Shown: positions 33,205 through 42,942, counted from the stretch's first letter. The stretch is DNA of 64,000 bases from an uncultured bacterium (GCA_949291545.1 CASEWB010000007.1:179271-243270); one strand, 5' to 3'. Notes: a model not told the origin generated them from the letters alone. Translations and numbers: made by a program.

Positions 33205-34290
33205 CTATGATAGGCAACAATGACTGTTAGGTGTGGGTTGATTTAAAATCATACGCAAAAAATCAAATGATTTTTTGCGTGAGTCTTCGAGCCGTTTATT
33301 AACGGCAGGCCAGTCGATGGTAGCGTCAAGCTCGGTAAGATTATCTATCCAGCGGTCTTCCAACTGCACCGTGGCCAAAAGCTGCTCCAAACGTGAATTG
33401 GCCGGCCAAGATGGGGGGAGCCTATCTACAAAGAAAGTCTTGTTGAGATTAATGGAAAAAGAAAGACCATGGAAGGAATTGGTTACTACATAAGCTGCCT
33501 TTTGAAAATATCCTATAAATTCTTGCGGAGTACACATTAAATAAGGAATATCTTTCAGCGGAGTTGCGGAAATGGCAAGCAACGGCAGCGATTTTAAGCG
33601 GGCTAAGTTTTTAGCAAAAGAAATGATTTTGTCGTTGTCGTCCATTAAGTACATAAGAATATACCGGCTGCGCGTAGTTGGTTTGGCAAAAGACAACCAT
33701 TGCGACTTAGTTAACAAAAGAGTTGGGTCCAATACGACGGGCACTTCTTTTCCAGTCAATTCCCGCACTATATCGGCTCCCGTTTGCTCCCTGACAGAAA
33801 TGTGCGGGATTTGCTGTAATAAGCGGGCACAGATCGGTTTGAATTCTTCTTCTATATATGAAAAACCAAAACTGGCGGAATAAGATGCTTTTTGTTGGGA
33901 ATCAGTTACAAAATCCAGCAAAAATGCGGTGTCTCCCTTGGTAATGGCTGCATTCCAAACTTGGTCGCTTCCTGTAATAAATAAATCGAAGTGACCGTTT
34001 AATCGGGGCAAATCTTTTTTTAAAAGTTTAGGGGTATCCTGCAGGTATTGTTTGATAAAACTATAAAAATACAGTGGTGCAAAAGGATAACCCGAAAAAG
34101 TTTTTTTCCAACTTTTCCATAAAAAACGTAGTTTCCGCCGGAAGCGCGTGTCAGGGTAAAATCCAGCGTGATAATCTATACAAAAGGCTTGTTTTCCCAT
34201 GGATTGAATAGTGCGTTTAAGGGCATATGCCTGGAGCACCGCTCCATAATTTAAAGCTTTTGAAAAAGTGCAGATTGCAATTCTTTTCAT
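33205..34290 (-). CDS. Polysaccharide pyruvyl transferase family protein (copy 1)
   Basis: About 361 residues with the GT-B-like fold of the CsaB/ExoV family. It opens MKRIAICTFSKALNYGAVLQ and has FDLFITGSDQVWNAAITKGD, DPTLLLTKSQW and a C-terminal AAYVVTNSFHGLSFSINLNK, the NSFHG motif typical of the family. Family members transfer pyruvate from phosphoenolpyruvate to a sugar as a ketal, though many members are uncharacterised and may transfer other groups. An in-frame upstream start at 34359 is rejected because homology begins at MKRIAI. The FrhB-like gene follows 12 bases later. Confidence 0.85.
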   Translation of the reverse strand: MKRIAICTFSKALNYGAVLQAYALKRTIQSMGKQAFCIDYHAGFYPDTRFRRKLRFLWKSWKKTFSGYPFAPLYFYSFIKQYLQDTPKLLKKDLPRLNGHFDLFITGSDQVWNAAITKGDTAFLLDFVTDSQQKASYSASFGFSYIEEEFKPICARLLQQIPHISVREQTGADIVRELTGKEVPVVLDPTLLLTKSQWLSFAKPTTRSRYILMYLMDDNDKIISFAKNLARLKSLPLLAISATPLKDIPYLMCTPQEFIGYFQKAAYVVTNSFHGLSFSINLNKTFFVDRLPPSWPANSRLEQLLATVQLEDRWIDNLTELDATIDWPAVNKRLEDSRKKSFDFLRMILNQPTPNSHCCLS

Positions 34291-34462
34291 AAACCAAGCG
34301 CGTGACCGTAGCAAATATTTTTCAGGCACTGGGTGGACTCGGTCGGTATCTCTACCCAAGGCGTTTATAATAAATCAGTATCATTATAACAAAAAATGAT
34401 GTGACGGAAGGGAAATCCGCTAGCTGTTTGTGCGTCTAGAAATGGTTGAACCGAAAAGGATA

Positions 34463-35665
34463 TTAAGACCGGTGCAGCACACAAAACAGCCTGCGGTAAA
34501 TGTGTTGCAAAATTTGTATAGGCAGTATTTTTTCACTAAGTAAAGCGGGTATCAGCTTGTTGAGCGGTTCTTTTTGGTACCGTGCGAAAAATTCCGCCCG
34601 CTTGGGATGTTCCGATACAGAAGTTGCATAGTACGGGTTGTACTTGACTAATAGTTCTAATGGAACGGATTCGTATAGCAGAGAATTTTGTATTTGTTCA
34701 AAAAAGCATTTTCCTTTGGGGGTGTTAATGAGCAAGGCGCTGACGCCTTTTTTATCATAAAAATGCGGACAGATGTACTGGATGCCCCATAAATCGCCTA
34801 TGGTAAAATCCGCCGCCCGGCTACTTCCTTTAAAGTGACATTTGTGGCAAGAGGGCCTTTCATAGAGGTTGGAAATGAAAAAAGAAAGGCAAAATAAGGA
34901 GCGAAATAAGTATCCTTTCCGAGCAAAAAACAGTTTTTTAAAAGGGCGTAAGTATAGGGGGAGCATTGGAACCTCTTTGCCATGAACGGTTATAGACAGA
35001 TAGGACGCGTCCCACCCGATGGTTTTATCCCGGAAGTCTATGGCGGTAATAGGTTTATTGGAAAAGTTTTCTTCTAAAAATTTTTGCCACACTCCTGGCG
35101 AGGGAACCCCGTGGCAAATGATGTCCACCGTTAATAAATTTTCGTAGTCTTTCCCTAAATAATTTTTCAGTCCGACTATTTGACATGGGGTGCCGGTAAA
35201 GAGCACCTGGCGGCCTTTGTCCAAGAACTGTTTGGCCTGTTGGAAAGTCTTTCCAATATCGCTTTGTACATATTTGGATCGGCGGAGTTTATCCAAATCT
35301 TTTAAAGTTTCAGCGTATTGATGACAGACGTTCCAATCTTTATCAAATCCGGCGCCAAACACGACGCCGCCCTTTTCCAAAATGGGTTGTGCCAACGCCG
35401 TAAACATACCTCCAGAAGAACTTTTGGAAAGAGAAACAGTATCTTTCAGTTTGGCGGCATAGGCGGCCGGCATATCCGGCAAAAAGGGGGGATGTAAAAC
35501 CGGGCAGACTTTTTCGCACAAGCCGCAGTTGACGCAGGAGGCCGAATCTACGTGTGGATAGAGGAATCCTTCCTCGTCGGGTTGCATAGAAATGGCACCC
35601 TTGGGGCACGCATTGGCACAGGCGGCACAGCCGCAACAGAGAGATTTATTTTGTATATGTATCAT
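34463..35665 (-). CDS. FrhB-like iron-sulfur protein of the EPS cassette (copy 2)
   Basis: A 400-residue paralogue of copy 1: CCGCAACANACPKGAI and CVNCGLCEKVCPVLHP bind two [4Fe-4S] clusters, then SSSGGMFTALAQPILEKGG, VLFTGTPCQIVGLKNYLG, DIICHGVPSPGVW and RPSCHKCHFKGSSR. Residues about 85-205 differ from copy 1 at only a few positions, whereas the C-terminal halves are clearly divergent, as if a shared front half had been copied or converted. The start overlaps the flippase stop by four bases (ATGA). The partner substrate is unknown. The 34291-34462 space contains no gene I can support. Confidence 0.85.
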   Translation of the reverse strand: MIHIQNKSLCCGCAACANACPKGAISMQPDEEGFLYPHVDSASCVNCGLCEKVCPVLHPPFLPDMPAAYAAKLKDTVSLSKSSSGGMFTALAQPILEKGGVVFGAGFDKDWNVCHQYAETLKDLDKLRRSKYVQSDIGKTFQQAKQFLDKGRQVLFTGTPCQIVGLKNYLGKDYENLLTVDIICHGVPSPGVWQKFLEENFSNKPITAIDFRDKTIGWDASYLSITVHGKEVPMLPLYLRPFKKLFFARKGYLFRSLFCLSFFISNLYERPSCHKCHFKGSSRAADFTIGDLWGIQYICPHFYDKKGVSALLINTPKGKCFFEQIQNSLLYESVPLELLVKYNPYYATSVSEHPKRAEFFARYQKEPLNKLIPALLSEKILPIQILQHIYRRLFCVLHRS

Positions 35666-37176
35666 TTGCGTATGAGATATTTGTTAAGTGGTGTTAAAAT
35701 AAGATTTTTTTCGTAAGTGTTAAAAGCAAGAGCCCAGAGACAAATGAAATACAAAACCGTGAAAAAGATAATTTCTCCGCCCAATGTCCATACCGTATTT
35801 CCAAAGTGCAAGTGACTTTTTACGACTAGGAAAAGACATACAGGCAAGCACATGATTATGAAAATCCGTAACAGTTGCTTAAAAAAAGCGGGAATATCTA
35901 ACTTGATAATTTTATAATAATACATATTTAAAATGATTCCCTGCCCCAATAACAGACAGCTTGTCGTTACCCATGCACAGGCCAGTGCTCCATATTTTTT
36001 TGCAAGAGGAATAGATATCATTACGTTCATAGCCGCAATGATAACAAAAATGATAGAGCGGAATGCGTGTTTGTTTTTAGCTTGCAAAATCAAAATACCC
36101 GTGTTTTGTACAAGCGGAATAATTAATCCGAACATTAAAATCAGGGCATAAGTATATGCCGGAAGGAAATCTTTCCCTACCCAGAGTACGAGGAATTGTT
36201 TCCCAAATAAAAAGAAACCGAAAAATATCAACATGACTACATAAAACTGCAGCCGCCCGACTTTTGTAAAAATAGCATTGATTTGGGGTAAAGACTCCTC
36301 CGTAGTTGCAAGGGCGGACAGTTTGGGTAAAAAAACCGAACTGACGGTGGAGGAAAAGCTCATAAATGCGGTACTTAATTGAACCGATACAGCATACACC
36401 GCTACAGCCACCGTACCCGCAACAGCGCCCAAGATTAACTGTCCCGTCCGCCAATATACTTGGTCCATAATGACATTTAAAAATATAAAAAACGAGAAAA
36501 ACAAAATTTCCTTTATAAACTTGATGTCTTTGCGGTGCAGTTTAAAGCGGACTTGTAAGCGTTTAATGGCATACCAAGCATTTGTGCTTAGTAAGGCAAA
36601 ATTGCACAATGTTTGTACGATTACTACACACAGCACGCTGGCTTTAATGTGTAATGCTAACAATACCAGCAAAGGCTGCAAAATAATATTTAGCAAATTC
36701 ATGCTCTTTAAAAAGACGAACCTTTCATGCGCTTGAATAATTGCCGAAAAAATATTACCGGGTATCACAAATGTTAAATTGAAGAGCATGATGAGGTAGA
36801 TTTGTTTTGCCGTATGCAATTCGGCAGGGGAAAGTGTGTTGGTATAGAATGGCAATAAACAAAACAGTGCGGCCAGGCCTACCACAAAAAGACAACCGGC
36901 AATGATTCCATATAAGCGCAGGACAGTAGCCAACAGATTTTCTTGCCCTTGGATGTCCTTGGTGGCTAATAAACGGGAATAGTAGCGAATTGTAGTGTTG
37001 GCCAGCCCGAAATCCATGATGGTAAGGTATGCAATCATGGACCCGACGAGCTGATAAAGGCCGTATTGTTCTTTGCTTAAAAAAGCTAACAAAAGCGGGA
37101 TATAGATAAACCCTATGACGGCGTTTAAACCCATAGAAATATAGGATAAAATCACTCCCGCTTTGCGTTGGTTCAT
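35662..37176 (-). CDS. Polysaccharide flippase (Wzx/MATE-like)
   Basis: A 504-residue membrane protein with about 12-14 hydrophobic segments of the MOP superfamily, moving lipid-linked repeat units to the periplasmic face. The N-terminus GLNAVIGFIYIPLLLAFLSK followed by EQYGLYQLVGSMIAYLTIMD is typical of Wzx-type exporters (E/QYG motif), as is LANTTIRYYSRLLATKD. It overlaps the downstream FrhB-like gene by four bases and follows a pyruvyl-transferase-like gene by four, so it is an integral member of the operon. Sugar specificity cannot be told. Confidence 0.9.
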   Translation of the reverse strand: MNQRKAGVILSYISMGLNAVIGFIYIPLLLAFLSKEQYGLYQLVGSMIAYLTIMDFGLANTTIRYYSRLLATKDIQGQENLLATVLRLYGIIAGCLFVVGLAALFCLLPFYTNTLSPAELHTAKQIYLIMLFNLTFVIPGNIFSAIIQAHERFVFLKSMNLLNIILQPLLVLLALHIKASVLCVVIVQTLCNFALLSTNAWYAIKRLQVRFKLHRKDIKFIKEILFFSFFIFLNVIMDQVYWRTGQLILGAVAGTVAVAVYAVSVQLSTAFMSFSSTVSSVFLPKLSALATTEESLPQINAIFTKVGRLQFYVVMLIFFGFFLFGKQFLVLWVGKDFLPAYTYALILMFGLIIPLVQNTGILILQAKNKHAFRSIIFVIIAAMNVMISIPLAKKYGALACAWVTTSCLLLGQGIILNMYYYKIIKLDIPAFFKQLLRIFIIMCLPVCLFLVVKSHLHFGNTVWTLGGEIIFFTVLYFICLWALAFNTYEKNLILTPLNKYLIRK

Positions 37177-37180
37177 AGTA

Positions 37181-38404
37181 CTATAATAGCTTTTTTACTT
37201 CTTCCGCGGCTTGGTATGCTTTGGCGATATATCCGGGCATAAACTCTTTGTAATGGGCGCAGATTTTTGCTTCATTGGCCATCAAATTGACAAATGCCCG
37301 GGTAACTTCATCTTGCTCTTTGAGCCCTTGCACCGGCAGCACATAGCCTTCTTCCGTGCCGAAAATATCCCGGGCAATGCCGCGCGCTTTTACAGAGTAT
37401 CCAATAACCAGCGTGGGCACCTGGGTGGAATAGGCCGCAATAGAGGCATGAGTGCGTGCCGCCACCATAAAGCGACATTGGGAAATAATTCCTTTCAATT
37501 CCATCGCATTATACAGTTTGTCTATTAAACAGACCCGGCCTGTATGTTTAAATTGGCGATATAGCTTTGTTAAAGGCTCTAAATCGTTGTTGTTTTCCCA
37601 AATGACATGGGGAATTAGAGCAATATTCATTGGCGTGTTTTGTAGGATGTAGCGCATTAGCGTTTCAAAATTTTTAAATGCAATGTTACCGCTATGTTCT
37701 AACCGTTGTACCAGGGGGCTTAAATTCAGGCCTACGGTGTTACCGGGAAGGAAATTGCTCGGTAAATCCGTTGGCAGAACTTTATCCATTACAAAGGCCG
37801 GATCGGGAAATAGGTGGGTGTTTTTGTTAATGCCGTTTTGAATTAAGGCATTATAGGTTAGTGATTCCCTGGCTGTAATGAGGGAATAGCGGTTTAAATC
37901 TTCACGTAATGTCTTGTCATTCTTAATATCTTTTGGTTCAATGGAGCATCCCCAAAGGGTGGTTTTCTTGCCGTTGTTGCAAATGGTTTGGTTCAGGAGT
38001 GGAAGTCTGCCTAAAGATCCATAACAATAATTATCGCCTCCAATAGAAAGAAAGACATCAGCCGCAGAAATAAGTTCTTCTATAGGTAAAAGCTTAAATT
38101 CTTTTCTTGCTTTTAAATTGCGCAGTCTGCTTAAGATAAAAGACGGCAAATGTTGTTTAAGTATCGGCAAGACACTGTGTCCTTGTGCTGTATCAGATGC
38201 CAAGGTACCAAATTGATATATAGGGAGATATTTATCCAAACCAAAAAGTTCATCCTGTTGTTTGTTGAAAGAAAATAGCACTGTGGATGCCCCAGATACA
38301 ATAGCTCTTGTTCCGCGCACAATGGCTTCGCAGCCATGATTCTTGCTGCCATTATGGTAGTATAGAACTAACTCTTTTTTGTTTTGTGAATATTTTATTT
38401 GCAT
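37181..38404 (-). CDS. Polysaccharide pyruvyl transferase family protein (copy 2)
   Basis: A 407-residue member of the pyruvyl transferase family, more distant from copies 1 and 3 than these are from each other. Visible: ELVLYYHNGSKNHGCEAIVR, AADVFLSIGGDNYCYGS, TLWGCSIEPKDI, LITARESLTYNAL, NTVGLNLSPLVQR and CRFMVAARTHASIAAYSTQV, the equivalent of the SFHG region with an ARTHA variant. This pattern occurs in cap and EPS clusters of gut bacteria. Function as a ketal-pyruvate transferase is inferred from family only. AT-rich sequence of about 70 bases separates it from the polymerase gene upstream. Confidence 0.82.
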   Translation of the reverse strand: MQIKYSQNKKELVLYYHNGSKNHGCEAIVRGTRAIVSGASTVLFSFNKQQDELFGLDKYLPIYQFGTLASDTAQGHSVLPILKQHLPSFILSRLRNLKARKEFKLLPIEELISAADVFLSIGGDNYCYGSLGRLPLLNQTICNNGKKTTLWGCSIEPKDIKNDKTLREDLNRYSLITARESLTYNALIQNGINKNTHLFPDPAFVMDKVLPTDLPSNFLPGNTVGLNLSPLVQRLEHSGNIAFKNFETLMRYILQNTPMNIALIPHVIWENNNDLEPLTKLYRQFKHTGRVCLIDKLYNAMELKGIISQCRFMVAARTHASIAAYSTQVPTLVIGYSVKARGIARDIFGTEEGYVLPVQGLKEQDEVTRAFVNLMANEAKICAHYKEFMPGYIAKAYQAAEEVKKLL

Positions 38405-38477
38405 GAGTGTTAATCTTCTATTATAATTTTGTTTTTACTTATTATTAAAGATAACAAAAATCATTGTAGCGTCATAT

Positions 38478-39569
38478 TTAAAAGCAAAATTTAAACGGCA
38501 AAATATAGTTCCATTCGGGTCGATAAATAAATACAATGCTTGCATATAAGACAAAACAGCAAAAAAGGATACTAATCAGTAGTATACGTATGGTCTTAGG
38601 ATAGGCGCCTATACAAACAGGAATAGATACTAAATTGAAACTAGAAAAGTACAATACTAAACGTTCCAAAACAGTGCCTCTAATTGAAACGAATTGTACA
38701 CAAAAAGCAATGACTGCGCACCACAATAAAAATGGAATAGGCAAGGCGGATTTAGTGATTACATGGGCGCGTTGAGAAAATTGGTAAGAAAAAAAACAAA
38801 AGAGCATAATGGCTAATTGAATTAAAGCTTTCGCAATAGAAGCAATTTTGGTTTCTTCCCCGAGCAGGATATTTCCTCTATATCCACCATAACGACCCGT
38901 TATTGCAATGATTTGACCAATAATAGGAGATAACAGAATAAAAACCAGCCCAGAAATTAGGATGCATCCACAAAGATATCGTACCTTTAATGGTAAATTA
39001 TAGAGAAAATATAGACTAATAGCTATTAGTGCTGATACATGAAAAGTCGATGCTAAGCAACAACTTATTACAAATGGAATAAATTGGCGATGCGTAACAA
39101 ATGGCAGAGCTACTAATACGATAGATACTGCGAGATACTGGCGCATGATGTTTAGTGTCCCCCCGAAAAAAAGGACAAGAAACAACAAGATTGAAAATAA
39201 AACCCTTGGGCTGTATTTATAGATAAATATACAAATTGTTGAAGTAATTATAATTGCATTAGATAGTAGAATTGATTGCGGGTTTTTCCACAGAAAAGCT
39301 ACAAGTTGGTTATACCACAGATAACCTTTTTCCATATGCGAGATCAATAATTCAGGATAATGAGAAGACAAAATAAATGTATTGATGTAATTTAATGTGT
39401 CATTACCTATGTTCCAAGCCCGAAACCCAGCGATAAAAACAAGTTCCGCACAAACAACGCTTAAAAATAAAATTTTTCCACGTTTAGTTTGGATCGGGAA
39501 ACATAAACCTTGTAAAAAAACAAGAATTAATAAAAGATAAAATTGCCATAGGTGTTGCATATTAATCAC
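38478..39569 (-). CDS. EpsG/Wzy-like polysaccharide polymerase
   Basis: A 363-residue, very hydrophobic protein with about ten membrane segments and low GC content. GFRAWNIGNDTLNYI near residue 50 matches the EpsG family hallmark (R..xxxDTxxY), and LNIMRQYLAVSIVLVALPF is the typical next motif with an Arg-Gln pair. It would polymerise repeat units made by the cassette. The start is given as the GTG at 39569, which has AGGGA five bases upstream; an ATG lies three codons further on. It overlaps the glycosyltransferase gene by eight bases. Confidence 0.82.
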   Translation of the reverse strand: MINMQHLWQFYLLLILVFLQGLCFPIQTKRGKILFLSVVCAELVFIAGFRAWNIGNDTLNYINTFILSSHYPELLISHMEKGYLWYNQLVAFLWKNPQSILLSNAIIITSTICIFIYKYSPRVLFSILLFLVLFFGGTLNIMRQYLAVSIVLVALPFVTHRQFIPFVISCCLASTFHVSALIAISLYFLYNLPLKVRYLCGCILISGLVFILLSPIIGQIIAITGRYGGYRGNILLGEETKIASIAKALIQLAIMLFCFFSYQFSQRAHVITKSALPIPFLLWCAVIAFCVQFVSIRGTVLERLVLYFSSFNLVSIPVCIGAYPKTIRILLISILFCCFVLYASIVFIYRPEWNYILPFKFCF

Positions 39570-40665
39570 TTATTTCCCTATAGAAACGTTCCAATTGCAA
39601 TGTATTTTGCAAAATGTCAAAGTTAACGGTTTGAAATGTTTGTTTTATTAACGCTAAATCAGTATTTCTTTCCCCTTGCAAAACGTGTTGAGCCCACACC
39701 TCAGGTGAATATTTAAGAGGAAGTTGTTGTGCATTTATTATTCGTGCTTGCTTAGGAACGCCATCCGATATTAATACGGGCAAACCAGTTGCTTCGGCTT
39801 CAATGGCTGCAAGTCCCAATCCTTCAAACAAAGAAGGGAAAAGAAAAAAATCCATGGCATATAACCATTTTCTGACATCATTGCTTACTCCTAAAAAGAA
39901 GACAGATTGATGTAAGTGCTTTTTGTGAACATATTGTTGTACTGATTTTAAAAGAGGCCCGGCTCCAATAAGCAACAATGCAGAATTAGGTCTCATTTTA
40001 TGAATTCGTTCAAAAATATCTATTAAGAAAAAATGGTTTTTCTGAGGAACAAAACGACCAATATGCCCTACTACAAATTTATCTTGTAAATTTAATTTGG
40101 CTCTTGTCTGTTCCCGAATGGTGGGATTGAAACGGAATTTTTCCAAATCTATCCCATTATTAACAACTAAATAATTTTTTTTAAAATATACTTTACCCGC
40201 CAAATCGGAACATGCCAATTTATAATCTATTAGAGGCCAAACGGCATGTAGCAATACATAATTGCGGATAGCACTCCATTTTTTGTCACTCCAAGCTGTT
40301 AGATGGGCATGTTGTATAATTGTTTTAACGCCATAGAATTTAGCGATGGAAAAACATATTGCATTCAAATGTGTTATATGTGAATGAACAATATCATAGT
40401 GATTATTTTGAAAAAACCTTTTTATTCCACGAGCGAAACTAACACTGTCTCGTAAGCCCGAGCAAGGAATGCAAAAAATCCGACCGCCAAGTTTGCGAAC
40501 TTCATCAGTAAAACAGTTTGTCCCAACAGGAGAACTATGTATTAAATAGTCAAACTGTATTTTGGATCGGTCTATGTGCCTATGCCAATTCAATACAACG
40601 TGAGCAACACCGCTTGAGCAGTTTAAACTAGATAAAATTTGCAGTATTCTGAATGGGCCCTTCAT
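39562..40665 (-). CDS. Glycosyltransferase family 4
   Basis: A 367-residue GT-B retaining glycosyltransferase. The N-terminal half has ILQILSSLNCSSGVAHVVLN and DIVHSHITHLNAICFSIAKF; the C-terminal half has VGHIGRFVPQKNHFFLIDIF, LLIGAGPLLKSVQQYV, VFFLGVSNDVRKWLYAMDFF and LFPSLFEGLGLAAIEAEATG, which includes the EX7E motif that binds the nucleotide sugar. It is cytoplasmic and adds one sugar to the lipid-linked unit. The start overlaps the preceding FrhB-like stop by four bases (ATGA). Confidence 0.93.
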   Translation of the reverse strand: MKGPFRILQILSSLNCSSGVAHVVLNWHRHIDRSKIQFDYLIHSSPVGTNCFTDEVRKLGGRIFCIPCSGLRDSVSFARGIKRFFQNNHYDIVHSHITHLNAICFSIAKFYGVKTIIQHAHLTAWSDKKWSAIRNYVLLHAVWPLIDYKLACSDLAGKVYFKKNYLVVNNGIDLEKFRFNPTIREQTRAKLNLQDKFVVGHIGRFVPQKNHFFLIDIFERIHKMRPNSALLLIGAGPLLKSVQQYVHKKHLHQSVFFLGVSNDVRKWLYAMDFFLFPSLFEGLGLAAIEAEATGLPVLISDGVPKQARIINAQQLPLKYSPEVWAQHVLQGERNTDLALIKQTFQTVNFDILQNTLQLERFYREISD

Positions 40666-41858
40666 AATTTCCTCTTATGTAACAAATATCGAAAATATTT
40701 ATATACAAAAACCGGCAGTAACGCTTTCACTGTTTCGCGTATGTGCTGATTAGTCGGGGTATAGCTTTTTGCTTTTTTTAAGACAAAAGCAAGGGGTTCC
40801 CTTTTTTTCAAGGCTCTCATTATTTCTTTCCGCCCTAGGGGGATATGTCTGCCGGATCTAAAAGCAGATTGAAAGGGTATGAGCTTTTCTTGTGATACGA
40901 GTTTTGCCACTATCCTTTTTTCTTCAATGCAATTTGTAAATATTTGTTTTCCACGTTCAGAACAGATAACTGCGGCCGAGACTCCTTTTTCATTTAAATC
41001 AAATAAATTACCCCAAAAATCTCCCAAGCGAATATCAGCGAAAGAAAAAATTTTTTTAGCTTGGCAGGCATAACAAGAAGAATTCATACATAAATCGGAA
41101 AAAAATAACTGATAAAATGGATTTTTATGTTCTTTAACTGACAAAATCTTGTTCTCGCCCTTATGTAACGTCATTAAAAAATTGTGCCAGCCGCCACTTT
41201 TATCTCTAAAAACCACTTTATCCCATGTTTCTCGAGCAGGGAAATACTCCTTACACACCAATTGCCATACTAAATAAGAAGGAACTCCATGGCAAAAGCA
41301 ATCAACCAGTATTAAATTGTTTCTCCGTCCGAATAAGACCGCCGCCTTATGCATTCCGGCTATTTGGCATGGAGTGCCAAACACAATATATTTCTCTTGG
41401 CTTTTTAAAACCTCTTTAAAAGCATCTACCGTGTAACTCTGTAAATATTTAGAACCTTTAAACGCGGTCGTTTCTTCCACAGACGAGGCAAGTACCGTGC
41501 GTGCCTGGCCTAAAGTTTCATCATATATAACTCCCGCCACTTTATACCCGTTCTTGATGCCCCACTTGGCAATAACAGAAGCCAGTCCCCCGGATGCACT
41601 ACTTTTTCTTTCAACGGTATCCTTGCTCCAAGCTGCATATAATTCATATGGCTGAGAAAGAGAAGAAGTTTCTTGCTGAATCATTTTGGGGCAAGCCACA
41701 AGACATTTACCGCAAGAAACGCACTGCTGCTCATTGACAACTGCCTCAAAAAAGCCGTCTTGATTTATGCTTACCGTCAAAGCGTTTTGAGGACATACTG
41801 CTGCACACACTCCACAGCCACTGCATTCTTGTGTTAAATGCACACAATTATTTACCAT
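40662..41858 (-). CDS. FrhB-like iron-sulfur protein of the EPS cassette (copy 3)
   Basis: A 398-residue protein with the same plan as copies 1 and 2 but diverged throughout: CSGCGVCAAVCPQNALTV and CVSCGKCLVACPKMIQQE for two [4Fe-4S] clusters, then SASGGLASVIAKWGIKNGYK, IVFGTPCQIAGMHKAAV, VDCFCHGVPSYLVWQLVC and a cysteine pair in MNSSCYACQAKKIFSF. It overlaps the pyruvyl-transferase-like gene upstream by 11 bases, the tightest of the pairs in the cassette. The role is unknown; a redox or radical chemistry step on a sugar or its substituent is possible. Confidence 0.85.
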   Translation of the reverse strand: MVNNCVHLTQECSGCGVCAAVCPQNALTVSINQDGFFEAVVNEQQCVSCGKCLVACPKMIQQETSSLSQPYELYAAWSKDTVERKSSASGGLASVIAKWGIKNGYKVAGVIYDETLGQARTVLASSVEETTAFKGSKYLQSYTVDAFKEVLKSQEKYIVFGTPCQIAGMHKAAVLFGRRNNLILVDCFCHGVPSYLVWQLVCKEYFPARETWDKVVFRDKSGGWHNFLMTLHKGENKILSVKEHKNPFYQLFFSDLCMNSSCYACQAKKIFSFADIRLGDFWGNLFDLNEKGVSAAVICSERGKQIFTNCIEEKRIVAKLVSQEKLIPFQSAFRSGRHIPLGRKEIMRALKKREPLAFVLKKAKSYTPTNQHIRETVKALLPVFVYKYFRYLLHKRKL

Positions 41859-42942
41859 CCAGGACCTTCCTTAGGAAATTTTCACCTTTGGTTCTGTTCT
41901 CTAAAATGCATCTATTGATTGTTTCCCAATCCAAAGGAACAGAAAAATGTTGTTTTAACTGCTCAAAGTCTGTAATCTGGGCTTGCTGCGCGTCAAACAT
42001 GTCCAACAAGGCCGTCATTTTATTGGTATTAATTGGTCTCATTAGACAAGCAAACGAGGTATTGGTTATTAACGACAAAACACTTCCGTGGAAAGTATCG
42101 GTTATCACACTTGTTGCTTTTTTGAAAACCCCCAGCAATTCTAGAGGATCTACATTTAAATTAATATCTGCCCACTTATGATAGTATCCGGCAGATACAA
42201 TCGGAAGGCCCATTTCCTTCGCGTATTTTTTAATTTTAGTTACTTCATCAGGAGCGTTCATATTCCTATCATATGCATACACTACCAGATAGTTCGGGGG
42301 AAGAATGGGAAGGCGGGTCTCGGCAATTTCTTTCTTAAATCCATAAAGTAAAACGGGGTCACACACCACTTCCGCTTCCAATCCGGTCAATTCTTTTACT
42401 GTTTGAAAAGAAAAAACATCACGAACGGATAAATAATGAAATCGCTTTAATCCCGATGCAATTAGTTCCCGACAAGCCCGTTTATCAATCAAATTGGCAT
42501 TGGTCTGCCCAAAGCTGGGCGCATAAGAAAACAACAGCGGTGCCGTTAGCGTATGGCTGTACATCCAAGGAGAACATCCTACCTCTAAGGAAAACGCTTC
42601 ATCGCTTCCAATGCAAATTGCATCTAAATTCTTGTGTTCTGGATAAAGAGCTTGAAAGGTAAAATTTCTTTTTTTAAAACGATTTAATTGATTGTGTTTT
42701 TTGAAATTAAATAAAGTTTTTTTAATGCCATTTTCCCTGAAATATTGCTTATATATAGAAAAAGATTTTAAAGATAAATTATATTTATTACGTAAAGAGG
42801 ATTCTATGAAATCATAATTTCTGTTATAAGTAAGTTCCACTATTTGATGACCCATTTGTTTTAATACTGCCGCGAGGGCAAACATTTGTAACATTCCCCC
42901 GTGGTTGTGAATTTGAAAGAGTGTTAAAATCCCGATTTTCAT
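41848..42942 (-). CDS. Polysaccharide pyruvyl transferase family protein (copy 3)
   Basis: A 364-residue family member opening MKIGILTLFQIHNHGGMLQM, with LDAICIGSDEAFSLEVGCSP, YAPSFGQTNANLI, SVRDVFSFQTVKELTG, VVCDPVLLYGFK and the family motif ATSVITDTFHGSVLSLITNT (TFHG). Copies 1 and 3 share this layout. It is translationally coupled to FrhB-like copy 3 by an 11-base overlap and lies three bases from the GT2 gene upstream. The transferred group and acceptor sugar are not determined by the sequence. Confidence 0.85.
   Translation of the reverse strand: MKIGILTLFQIHNHGGMLQMFALAAVLKQMGHQIVELTYNRNYDFIESSLRNKYNLSLKSFSIYKQYFRENGIKKTLFNFKKHNQLNRFKKRNFTFQALYPEHKNLDAICIGSDEAFSLEVGCSPWMYSHTLTAPLLFSYAPSFGQTNANLIDKRACRELIASGLKRFHYLSVRDVFSFQTVKELTGLEAEVVCDPVLLYGFKKEIAETRLPILPPNYLVVYAYDRNMNAPDEVTKIKKYAKEMGLPIVSAGYYHKWADINLNVDPLELLGVFKKATSVITDTFHGSVLSLITNTSFACLMRPINTNKMTALLDMFDAQQAQITDFEQLKQHFSVPLDWETINRCILENRTKGENFLRKVLDGK

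Noticed and set aside
32035..41858. F420-dependent hydrogenase or methanogenesis-type metabolism
   Set aside because: The name comes from a family label only; no F420 synthesis or hydrogenase genes are present and all copies sit in a polysaccharide operon.
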